From positions 5,749,642 to 5,813,641 of the forward strand of contig JAGGNK010006559.1 of NCBI GenBank assembly GCA_017590115.1: a stretch of DNA of 64,000 nt. The letters are read 5' to 3'. A model generated the notes under the pieces. That model ran no database searches, was not told the origin of the DNA, and saw only the letters and a list, made by a program, of their open reading frames with translations. The DNA is from Montifringilla adamsi (taxonomy: Eukaryota > Chordata > Aves > Passeriformes > Passeridae). A program made the position numbers and the translations under genes. This document shows positions 13,965 to 25,023 of this stretch, piece after piece; position 1 is the first letter of the stretch; each line of letters begins with the position of its first letter.

Positions 13965-14080
13965 TGACGGAGCTCTGAGCAACCTGGTCTAGTGAAAGGT
14001 ATCCCTGCCCATAGCAGTGTAATCGGAATTAGATTATCTTGAAGGTCCCTTCTAACCCAGGACATTCTATGATGCTTTGC
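13965..14080 (+). mobile_element. CR1 LINE 3' end fragment
   Basis: ATTAGATTATCTTGAAGGTC then CCTTCTAACCCAGGACATTCTATGATGCTTTG matches the plus-sense CR1 3' terminus (GATGATCTTGAAGGTCCCTTCCAACCC... ATTCTATGATTCT). The 5' boundary is uncertain. Confidence 0.7.
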
Positions 14081-14444
14081 TGCCAGCTGCATCTGAAAAA
14101 TCTGTATTCTCTGAACTCTAGGTCCTCAGAGCTTGGAGAGATAGAAATTTCCTCAAAAACTACAATGAGCAACACTCATCCCTATCACTTGTCCCTCATA
14201 TGATTTATTACACTACTTCCTGTATAGCCATAATTTCCTTTGCTTGGAATTTGAACAACTCAGGTGGTTGTTATGAAAAGGTCAGCACCCAGGAGCAAGT
14301 GGGTACCACGTTCAAAAATCTGACCGTGAAATCCATCCCTGGACGACCCCAGATCTGTGTGTGCTACCACACACAGGGAGTCCACCCAGGGCTGAGTTCT
14401 GCTTGACTACCTAAAGGTAAATTTAAGTGAGACAAAATCAGACA

Positions 14445-14855
14445 ATCACAAAATCAAGAATTACAGAACAGGTCATGCAGGGAAGGTCCACAGTGGGTCA
14501 TCTGGTCCAACCTCCCTGCTCAAGCAGGGTCATGCCAGAGCACAGTGCACAGGATTGTATCCGGAGGGCTCTTGATATCTGTTGAGGGAGACTCCACATC
14601 CCTCTGGGCAACCTGTTCCAGTGCACGGTCACTACACAGTGAAAAAGTTCTCCCTCATGTTCAGGTGGAACTTTCTGTGCATCCACTCCCCTCGTTGCCT
14701 CTTGTCCTTTTTCTCGGCACCACGGAGAAGAGCCTGATCTTCTTGGGACCCCTCCCCAGATATTTATATACACCCTCTCAGTCGTCTCTTCTTGAGGCTA
14801 AACAAGCCCAGCTCCCTCAACCTTCCCTCGTAAGAGAATACTCCAATCCCCCAAC
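14445..14855 (-). mobile_element. CR1 LINE fragment abutting the RAB12 CpG island
   Basis: Begins with a TCACAAAATCAAGAATTACAGAA-like 3' tail and continues with GGTCCAACCTCCCTGCTCAAGCAGGGTCA, CTGGGCAACCTGTTCCAGTG and AGGCTAAACAAGCCCAGCTCCCTCA, all minus-sense CR1. It ends about 490 bp before the RAB12 start codon, at the edge of the island. Confidence 0.85.
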
Positions 14856-14984
14856 GAGGATGGAGACCTCGCCGTCCCGGCAGAGACAGATCCCACTGGG
14901 AGCTCGAAGCAAGATCTGGCTGCGGGTCACCCCAGGAGGGGGCCGGGGCAAGGCTGACCCCCTGAGCCACACTCCGCACGCCAC

Positions 14985-15022
14985 GGCCGGGGCAGGACGG
15001 GCGGGCCGGGGCAGGACGGGCG
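14985..15022 (+). repeat. Perfect 19-bp tandem duplication in the promoter
   Basis: GGCCGGGGCAGGACGGGCG occurs twice back to back, at 14985-15003 and 15004-15022, followed by further GGGCG. It lies about 60 bp before the assembly gap. Each copy contains G-runs and GC-box-like sequence. Confidence 0.9.
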
Positions 15023-15082
15023 GGCGCTCCCGCCCCCGGCACTGCGGCCCGGCCCGGTCGCGGCTCCGGCGCGGCAGAGGGC

Positions 15083-15142
15083 NNNNNNNNNNNNNNNNNN
15101 NNNNNNNNNNNNNNNNNNNNNNNNNNNNNNNNNNNNNNNNNN
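15083..15142. other. Assembly gap (60 N)
   Basis: Sixty undetermined bases sit inside the extremely GC-rich promoter. The true length is unknown. Open frames that run through this block are not evidence of coding. Confidence 0.99.
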
Positions 15143-15336
15143 CTGCGCGGGCGGGCGCGGGCCTGGGCGCGCCGCTCCCGGCGGCCGCGCAGTTCCCGTT
15201 CCTGTGGCTGTTCCCGTTCCCCTCGGGCAGGGCCGGGCGGCGGCCGCGTCTCGTCCTCGCTGCCCCCTCCTCCCCGTGCCTCGCAGTGGTCGGCGCCGGT
15301 GGCGGGGAGGGCGGGGAGGGAGCGCGGCGCCGCCGC

Positions 15337-15348
15337 ATGCATCGCTGA
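15337..15348 (+). promoter_or_regulatory. Short upstream ORF overlapping the RAB12 start codon
   Basis: ATG CAT CGC TGA is a four-codon upstream ORF (Met-His-Arg-stop). Its stop shares one base with the RAB12 ATG (TGATG at 15346-15350). Both ATGs have C at -3. If the transcript starts upstream of 15337, ribosomes terminating here would sit on the real start codon, an arrangement that can allow termination-reinitiation or damp translation. The sequence is seen directly; its function is inferred. Confidence 0.55.
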
Positions 15349-15591
15349 TGGAGCCGGGCTCGGGGCTGCCGCAGCGCAGGGCGGGGGGCGGCGGGCTGGA
15401 CCTCGGGGCGGGCTCGGCGGCGGGGTCGCCGGCGCTCTCGGGGGGGCAGTCCCGCCGCAGGAAGCAGCCGCCGCGCCCGGCCGACTTCAAGCTGCAGGTG
15501 ATCATCATCGGGTCGCGGGGGGTGGGCAAGACCAGCCTTATGGAGCGATTCACCGACGACACCTTCTGCGAGGCCTGCAAGTCCACCGTGG
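15348..15591 (+). CDS. RAB12: RAB12 coding exon 1
   Basis: Encodes residues 1-81 and the first base of Gly82: the low-complexity Gly/Ala/Ser N-terminus, a basic RRRK patch at 36-39, beta strand 1 and the P-loop (55-63), ending in switch I just after Thr80. The donor is G|GTAAGG at 15592. The ATG at 15348 was chosen because the product then starts MEPG like mammalian Rab12. The frame stays open upstream to 15204 without any ATG. The context CGCTG-ATG-G has G at +4 but C at -3, so it is a mediocre Kozak site. Confidence 0.95.
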
Positions 15592-18500
15592 GTAAGGGAG
15601 CGCGTCCCGTCCCGTCCCGTCCCGTCCCGGGGGAGGGGGCGCTCCTCCCCCCGCCGTTCGCGGGGCCCGGCCGTGGGAGCGCGGGGCTCGGTGCGGCGGC
15701 CGCCCTTCCCCGGCCCCTGTCCCGCCTTTTCCCGAGTGCGGGGCCCGCTCCCCGCCTGCCAGACATTCCCTCCCAGACCTTGCCCCGCTCCGGGGCGCGC
15801 CGTGGTCCCTGTCCGCTTCCTGCCCAGGGCAGCCGGGTTGGGGGTCCCCGGATGGGTTGCTCGGCCGCGGGAGGCTCAGGGGCATGGTTGGTGCCAGACT
15901 TCAACAGCTCTTCTTGGAAAGATCATGGATGTCCTAGTTACCTTTGCGAGTTTTGAGAAGCTGGTGGGCTCTCCTGTTTCAGCCTTGCTAACGGCAGACA
16001 GTTTAAAGAAAAAATTGGGCATGGTTGGCAAAGCAGGATTTTGTGCTTAAGTCTTAGAGGTTGCGTGAAAGGAGACAGAAGTATTTCAGGAGCTGAAAAG
16101 TTGCAGTGTGTATTTTGTGTACTCTTCCAATGTATTATTCAAGTACTCTTCCAGACCGCAGTCAGATGAACTCCAGATGGCTGCTATGGCTTCGTGAAGA
16201 ACCCCCCCAGTGATGTTAGATCCGAGGTTAATGTTTTGTTTCTTGAGAGCATTGCGTGTTTTGCTCTTTATGCAGCTAACTAGAGAGCAAGCTCCTAGTT
16301 CTGTAGTGTACTGCCTTATTCATGATTTAGTCATTTCTGCGCGTCTCGGAGGTAATTTAATACCTGCTGTTTTTTAATACACAGGTATGTAAAGGGAGGA
16401 AAACAAGGTAGTTATTCTGCGTTGTTATTAGAGTGCTATCCTTGGAGTTGAACTCTTGAGTATTGCAGCAAGGTGGTTGTTAAAGTCTGTGTCACTGGAA
16501 AATATGTATGCTTAGCTTAATTGCAGCTTGGAATGTGAGGGAATTTAGGCATCTGATGAAAAGTGATTGTATTGCCTTTTAGAAGCTGAGTTATTACTAT
16601 CCGAAATTATCTTCCTGTAAATGAAATGATGCACAGTTACTCATACTTTTGTTTTAATGTGTGTTTTACCAGTTACTTAATTCTTTTCCTAAGCTAAGAA
16701 TCCAGATCTGGTACTGCAGATTAGTACTGTTATGTTGATAAGTTTTTTAGTTTGAAATTGGCAACTTAACCTTGTAGAAGTTAGAAAGACACTTTCAGAG
16801 GCATTAATACTCAAGGGATGTGTTGTAATGAAGAAATGTTGATGGTTTGTCTGGATGAACAGACTGATTGAGTTTATGGTACACCTAAAGTACAATTAAT
16901 AGAGGAACGTATTCTTTATAAATTCTCCATGTCTAGACGTTGATGTTAACTCTCCTGCGGTTTGTTTAGGTTGACCCACCTTAAGGGTTCCGTCAGGTCT
17001 GGGCTGCTCTCTGTAACTGGGGTTAGTTTCCTGCTGTGAATCTTGGGAAGTCAGGGGAGGTGGTCTAGACCCCGGTCCAGACTTCCAGGCTGGTGCCTTT
17101 TCAACAAAACTGATTTCCTAAATAACTGAGACAGTGATTTAAGCAGAGAAGCTTCCTTATTTTAGGGAAGAAACAGGAAATAAGTAGTGATATGCTGCTA
17201 GACAGAAGGTTACGTAATGTTTGTTGTACAAAATGTGCCAACATAAAGCAGCATAGGGAAATCAACTTGTGCCAAAATACATGTAGAAGGACTTGATAGT
17301 AATGGCATTCTTTCAAGGTCCTCAGACTAAACTTGAGAGCTGTTGAGATTCCCCCAGATCTTTTGGCTGCTAAATGAAGGATCTTTACACAGTCAGCACG
17401 TACTCTGATTTTTTTGCACTATAAAGTAAGAAAAAGTAACCTCTGCTGTTTACATTTCATATAGATTAAAAATAACCCACACTCCAAAACAATCTGAGTT
17501 CAGCCTCTAATACACAGTTGAAATCATAAAGCTCTTCCTTTGTCACCACTTAACTGCAGTGGTTTTCAAGAATTTGCAAGTGGAGAGCGTGTTTTGAGAC
17601 ATCAGTGAAAATGCTGTGACTGATCCAGTTAGATAAACTGAAGGTACCTTGAGATTAAATTTGAAAAGGCCATGTAACCAACCAAAAAACTGCATTTTGT
17701 AGTATGTACCTTATATTAGCAAAGCTGTATTTAAAATGGAATGCTGGAATACATATTTACTTCCTTATCTTGGTATTAATGGTCTCAGCCTTACTTTCAT
17801 GCTTTTATACTAAAACCTGTAGATGTATAGGACCAAAAGAACAACAATTATCACCTTAAGACTTTGTATGAAAGCAGAGGCTACCCAGAGGACTTCCTCC
17901 GAGAGTGGCAGAACCGCAAATGTCCAAAGACCTTTTCTGTCTTCTGCCCCTAAGTGCTGACAATAGTGCCATGTTAATGAAAAGTGGATTATTTCTGCAG
18001 AAAGGAGAAGGTGTGGATTCAATTGAGAAAGATACAGTATTTAAATGCTGCTTTAAGAAGACTACGTTGCCAGATTGGTAAAGAAAAATCTGTAATGAAA
18101 ACACATCAACGTGTCTTCAGTCTCTGCTCAGATACAGAACTTCTTTGAAAGTGTTCAAAAATAGCTTGGCAGATTTCAGCACATTATTCATAACAGCACA
18201 CAGTGTGCTGTTGATCTAAAATTCTTTTGATGTATTTATTTTGGGCATTATATTAGTTGCATGGAATATTGTGTCTCCTTAAATCTGCTATTTACATATC
18301 ACTGAGAATACCCAATATGCTCAAATATTTACTGATTTTTGAAAAAGGTAAAATTACTCTCTCCATGCCAATATTAAATCCACTGTTTTTCTGTAATGGG
18401 ATAATAACTTGTTCAGGGGTAATATTAGCTTTGTCAACAAACATAAATCTACACTTCTTTTTTTTAAGTAAAATTTGATCTTCATTTGTTATTTGTTGCC

Positions 18501-21500
18501 TGCATTATTCACACAGGAACAGAATCCAAAGCTATCACTTGAAGGTTTTCCAGAACTGAGAATTTAAAAAAAATAAAAAGCACCAAATATGGTGTGAAGA
18601 AGAATGATCTTTCCAAGGGTAGTGGATAAACACTCATTGCCACATCTGTTAGAAGATTCAAGCATGGGGGAGAAGAAACAGTGTTTGCCTTTGCTTCTTC
18701 CACCCCTTTATTCCACCTCAACTAGTTCTTATCCTAAAAGAAATACATCCTAATTCATATCTCCATAGTTGTGATGTTAAATTTATATATTAATATAAAT
18801 ATTTTTAAAGGGACTCTTTTTCATCAGAGTCCCTTTATTAAATATTCAATGTCCTCTGTTCTCTTCCCAGCATCTGTCCAGCTGCTGCTCAGTCTCATGG
18901 TTCTAACCCACCAATTCTTAGTTCATTCCCAGTCTCCCTGCTGTTTTTCTTCCATGACAGATATACAGAATTCCTGTACTCAGCAGTATTTCCTGTCGAT
19001 CTAATTTTTCTGCAGACATTACGCTTTGCTCTTGGTTTTGTTCTCTCAACCTGAGGTTCCTGCTCTCCCAAAGGTGAGGCCCTGCACTGACTCACCTCTT
19101 AGGATGCTGATTGTCCTGGTCCCTCAAATCAAGTTGGGCTCCTCACCTTTTCTTTTACATGCTGGCACAGTATGTGAAGTCTCTTGAGACCTCGTCTTAT
19201 CTTTCAGCTCTTTTCCACCAGGTCTAAAATCATCCCAGGAAAGAGGCCTTGCCCTTGATAATGCCAGTGCAGTTTATGTGCCTTGTGCATTGCTGGCTGG
19301 TTTAGCAGCTGTTCATAGGAGAGCAAAGTATCACATGTAGTAAACACTAAAGCTTCCTTCTGTCCTTGTTTACAAGCAGAATAATAGTGGAGTTTGTAAT
19401 GGGAAGGGTTGTTGTGGATCAAGATGGGAAATTAGTGACCGGTGATCTGTTCTGGGCCTGAGGGATCCAGATGAGTGGCATGTAAATGCATTGTGATGCA
19501 AGACTCCTTTGACTTCACAGAAATGCTCTTTGACCTTGTTTCACCTTCATGTGAAATGGTATGGAAGTTGGAAACTCCTGAGATTTACAGAGGTCCATAG
19601 CTTTTCCTTCCAAGTGGTATTTTTCCTATTATTTATTTTTTAAATGCCCATGTCTGTGCAAAATTTCTAGTGTCCATCAAATAAACAATAGCAATAGTGA
19701 AAACTTTAGCTTTGTCTTCTATCAGAGTGCTCTTAAGTAAGGCAACTTCTGTCTTTAATATATAGACATCTATATATGGTATACAAATATATACGTATAT
19801 ACCTTTTTATGTATATGTATACATATGTTTGGGGTTTCTGTCACAATTCAAACCTGTCTTCACTCTCTTTATCCTTAAAAAATAGGGTCTAACAACATAA
19901 GTGTTTGGTTTCATTCCCATAAGCTTGTTTTATAACATAATGATTTTTTCACTTTGAAAGTATCTGTCATTTTTCAGAACTGTGCACTAAGTTACTCCTC
20001 TATCTTTTTAGTTATCTAATCTGTATTCTCACAGACACTCTAAACATAGTATGTGGCTTACTAATAATTTGATTGTTTTTTTCAGTAAAGCAAAAATATG
20101 TCTTAAAAATAAATTTAGTAGTTTGATGCAATCTGAGATGAAGAACAACCTATAAAAATTTTCAGAAAATCATTGTGAGTCAACTCAAAGAACATTCCTT
20201 TCTTTGATACACTTGTGTGTGCCTGTGGGCTTTCTGACAAGTATAATTCATTTTAATTTTTCTTTAAACATTTTTCCCCCCTTCAGTAAGATGTCACTGA
20301 AAGCTTACTTGGTGTGGGGAGAGGGGAGAAAGAGTAGAAATAGATGTTTCTTAGTTTACCCCATAATGACAAAGTAACAGTAAGATGTTCTTGCTTTAAT
20401 CAAGAAATAGCTCTTAACGTGAGAAATTTATGCTGTTATATAAAAAAAGGAAGGAAGTTTTGATGAGGAATAAGTAATTCTGTGAGAATTGACTGTTCTT
20501 ACTTTTGCATATCCAGGATGTTAATACATCTGGTTTTATGTACTGGCTTTTTCACTAGTGCAGTATAGTGTAAATAAACCATACCAATACCTTGTTAATG
20601 GTGTGCTGCAGTTTCTTGCCAAACTATAAACAGAGAGGAGCAGGAGGCTGGAAACTCGCAGAGAAAAACAGTTTTGTCTCACAGAAAACCTTAAAATAAT
20701 TAGGGAGCATATATGAACCTCCTTGTTTGTCTTTGGAGGTGCAAATTATGACAGAGGCCTGTGTCCCCTGGAAGCTGCCTTTTACCTTTAGGAGCAGTGT
20801 AGTCACTTGTAATGGACAACATAGAGACTCCAGCAAGTGAAAACACCTGGCCAGTCGTTGTTTGCCCCAGATGTGCCAGCTAAGTGTATTTTGCAGCATT
20901 TGCTATAGTCAGCAATAGTTTGCCATGCATAGTCATTTGAATCCTCATAAGTGAACAAAACTGTAATTCAAAACAGGAAAAGGTAGGTAGATAATATAAA
21001 TTATTAGGGTTTAGGAATAGGGTTTTGTGGAGGTATGGAGTTTTTAGTTAACAAGAGGTTACAAGAAAGAGTAAATTTGAAGTTGAACTTTGGATTTTTT
21101 ATTTGTAAACTAGAGGTTAACTTCAGCTGACAGAAATATTCAGGCACTGGGTCATATCAACACTACAGGACTGTCAGATAGCCTTGTAGTCCCTAGCCAG
21201 GACATATATGAGAATACACAAATAAAACAACAGGCAGAGTGAAGAGGCCACTTAAATGATGTCAAATGGGGAGTTAGGTTTGCAAGGAGACTGGAATGCA
21301 GCTGTCAGACTCAGTCTCTGCTGTGAACAGCTGAGCGTGTCATTAGCAAAGAAAAAAAAAGAAAATTAGGCCATATGATTCTTAGGGACTTCTGGAAGTT
21401 GGTTAGCACACTTTTGCTACTTATTTCTGCTGATATCCCAAGGAGAGGAAAACTTGATACCCAAAACAAAATGCTTATAGGTTCCACCTTCTAAAAATCT

Positions 21501-24500
21501 GGGTAGTGTTGCTCATGAAATAACCTTTCTTTTTCCATTCAGTTTTCCCTTCAGGCCAGGTAGTCGTTGACCAGTATCTCAGTGTTCCTCTGCTTTATAA
21601 TGAGAAGTTTGAAAAGAAATCTTGTTCATAAAGCCACAGAGAGACTTACTCCTTCCAATTTCCTCTTCCACCTCATTCTGTTTGACAGCGTTTTGGTACA
21701 TGCTTTGAACTTAGTATCCTAAATAGTATCAAAAGCCTAGGTTTTCTAGAAGGCCCTATGATTTTATTGTCCACAAGAAAGTAAAGAAATTATAATTTCC
21801 TCCTTTCTCACTGAATTGGGAAGTACCAAGCATCTGAAATGTTATAGAAGCTGTATATTGGACATTCAGAAAAAAAAATCAGTTGACTACACCTTCAGCA
21901 TTTACTCACTCCACATATATTACACAGAAAAAAAAGAAAATTGGTATCTGTTTCATTCTAGTGTGTAGCCCAGTTGCCAGTTGAGGTATGGGTACGTTTT
22001 TATTTTAGGCAAGCAGTCTCAAATGTCTGCATGTTAATCGTTCTAGAATTACGTGCTTGAAGCTCTATGGACAACGTACTTTACCTGCTTCTAAAGTAAT
22101 CCCCAAACATACTTGTATCTGCCTTAGCACTAAATGATTACAAATCTCTTCTTTTAAATGTTTTAATTTGTAACATGCATTTTGAAAGAGGCATTTCCAC
22201 TTTGGTGTGGTTTAAAAACTAACTGCTTGACCTAGGGCTCGATTAAAATAAGACAAAATGGTTTTGGGTATTTTTTCCTGTAACAGTTTCTGTAACCTTT
22301 TCCTGTCCTCCCTATGTGCCTTTTGTTGTTGCTTGCTTCCCCCCTTCAAGCAGGATGATAGAAATCAGAAGGCATGCTCTTGAGCATCTTTTCATTGACT
22401 TTGACAGTTTTGGGATAGGTGTAAGTATTATTTTTAGTTACAAACCAGGATGTTTTGTAATAAATATGGTTTTTACCTCGAAACTCATGTGGATCTCAGT
22501 TATCCAATGTAGCATAAGCAAGAAAACTGTTTTGCATAATGGTGTCAGATGTCCAGATTCAATAACCTGTCATAGTCTTCAAATTATATGTCTGTTTTAA
22601 GGGTTAATTGGTATATAACCTCTGAATTTTTAAACTGATTGTGTTTCTTTAAGCATGGTCTGATTATCTTTCACTGATTGAATTACTTTGATGCAAATCA
22701 CTAATAGGCCTCTGAAAATTGAATCCATTGGCATTGATTTTAGTTAGAGGGTTTTTTTTGTGCTCTATTTACATCTGTTTTCCCAGCTCTTCCATTAACT
22801 TTGTCACCAGAAAATCTTGTCCACTGAAAGGTCACACTGTGTGCATTAAACACAACTGTTTCCACTTTCTTTTTCTGTCTCTTATGAAGGGGAATTAAAG
22901 ATTGCAAATTTAAACATAAAATGCATAGTAAGAAGTTTCTTTACTATTTTATTTCTATACAAATACTTTTCACTTTAAAGAGAAAGGCTGCACCCAGTTG
23001 TGTGTGTTTCAGTTTGTGCTTTGGCGGACAATCTCTAGTTCTGTTTGGTGTGAGAAATTAATGTAATGTAGTCAATTCTGGGCTAGGCTTCATTTTTGTA
23101 GGATTTCAGTCTCAAGTTTGAAACAGTCTCAAGTTTGGTTCATTGACAAGAGATGTCATCCTCAGTGACTTGCCCTTATCTAGAACTTCATTAGTGTGCT
23201 TCTATTTTGAGTCTCTTTTCTCTTTCTTTTAAGGCTGTTTAGTTTTGAAAAGAGTGCAGACAGGTTCTTTGGCTGTGTGTTTAATATACTTTTAAACCCT
23301 TCTGTCCTGGTAGCCCTTTGTTTTTCCTGGAGGAAGCATAGCTTCAGTTGAGCCCATGGTGTTACAGATGTTCTTTGCACAAAGAAAATTTTTCATCCAA
23401 AGTGAATGTGCTACTGACAGCCATGGTGCACATTAAATAAAATGTTGAAAATCCTTAACTTATGTTACACACACCAGGTTAGTGTTGCTGTCCTTAATGC
23501 CTTGTTTTACATGTGTCTAGCCTGTGGGGAGAGCAGAAATGCTCCTTTGCAGTTTTAAGTTGTAGGGCAAGCTCAGTTAATATACCTTCAAACGCAAAAA
23601 TAAATGCAAAATCAGAAACCCAATCCAGAGGCTGACATCTGTATTTTTGTGCCTTTTTTGTTAGTTTTTTGTAGGATGTTTGTTTGGACTCATGAAAAAA
23701 GCCTTTCCAGCAAAAAATGAGGGTCAAAATGTGACATCCAAAACACATACAATTTTAATCTGTAAAATCCATAAAAAGAGAGATGGTGATTTGGATTTAC
23801 TTGTTGTCTGAGTGCAATAATTTTGGAATATTACTGATTGCCTGTTGTCCATGCAAGCCTGATATATAGACAGAAGGCTGACTTTTTAATGGGAGGGGAG
23901 ATTGTAATAAGCGTTTTGATTCCCCTTACATCACTGTGACCTGGCAAATGGCATGCTTCAGTATGTTCATAAGCACATGCACTTGTCAGATTTCCTGGCA
24001 TGTGTATATTTTTTATTCACTGACAATTAGCCCAGCAGCCTTTAAATGCAAGCTAGGTAGCATGCAAACCACTGATAGTTTGCTGGTATTGTAGCAGCTA
24101 AAGAGAACTTTTTTAAATCCTTTCTTTTTATAAGGTATGTTATTCAGATTTAATGCAGTTGTCAACAGTAATTGTTGATTCTTCCGTTTTATTGAACTAT
24201 ATATAAAACCATGCCAGAGTAATTGTATGGATAGCAAAACTTTTCATTTAGGTATTTCCATTAACATATGTCAAGCTAAATAATTTCTTTCATTGACCTT
24301 TTTCTTCACGCAATGCAATATTTGAAATTGAAGTGGAAAACAAATTATTGTGTTGTTTTAATTGAATTACTAATTTGTATGTAAACTTGAAGCACTGGCG
24401 TTGGCAGTCTATGGCAAAACAGGGTAATGAAACCTGACAGGCTTAGGAATTTGTTTCTTCGTGTGCAAAAGGAAAGCTGCCAGATTTTTTCCTTCAGTAT

Positions 24501-24935
24501 TGGCAGACATGAAGCTTTTGGTATTGTGTTGATGCTTGCAGAGCATAACTAATTATAAAAAGTAATTGAGCAACCTTTGCAGAGTTCTGGCACTCTGTCT
24601 GACTTAAGTGTTAAATGATTCAAACAATTCTATAGAAGATCCTGTCTGCTTTTCCAAAACTGTTACTTGTTTGTATTATTCCTTGCAAAATGTCCCAGTA
24701 GGGACATATTTCATGGTATGACTTTAAGGTGATTTATTGAAAGATCTGCCTTTAAACTAAGAATGCTGATTTTGAAACCATCTCTTTAATATGTAGTCTT
24801 TTTCCTACTTTGTTTTATTCATATATTGGACCTTGTAGTCCCAGGAAATTCCATGTTGAAAACGTGGTTTATTACAACAGTTGGATTTTTCTCTCCATAG
24901 TTAATTATTTTCATTTTTTAAAATATAACAAAAGC

Positions 24936-25023
<88 letters not shown>

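Larger units (their letters stand above)
14860..15900. promoter_or_regulatory. CpG island and presumed TATA-less RAB12 promoter
   Basis: G+C and CpG rise sharply at about 14860, right after a CR1 fragment, and fall back to AT-rich DNA after about 15890. The island covers the 5' flank, exon 1 and the start of intron 1. GC-box-like GGGCGG/GGGCGGGC strings are frequent and no TATA box is evident near 15150-15340. This suits broad housekeeping expression of a Rab GTPase. The transcription start cannot be fixed from sequence alone. Confidence 0.8.

Noticed and set aside
15204..15347. N-terminal extension of RAB12 upstream of 15348
   Set aside because: The frame is open back to 15204 but contains no ATG (the first codon there is GTG). 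The product from 15348 already matches the expected Rab12 length and start.
14545..15904. Long overlapping open frames on both strands (up to about 325 codons) across the CpG island
   Set aside because: They run through the 60 N, lie in very GC-rich DNA where stops are rare, and overlap a CR1 fragment. Only the short RAB12 exon 1 part is supported.
15592..15956. Continuation of the exon 1 frame into intron 1
   Set aside because: A clear GTAAGG donor at 15592 and perfect joining to exon 2 show that this is intron read-through.
22316..22600. 94-codon plus-strand open frame in intron 1
   Set aside because: No known domain, and it lies within an intron between two exons that already join in frame.
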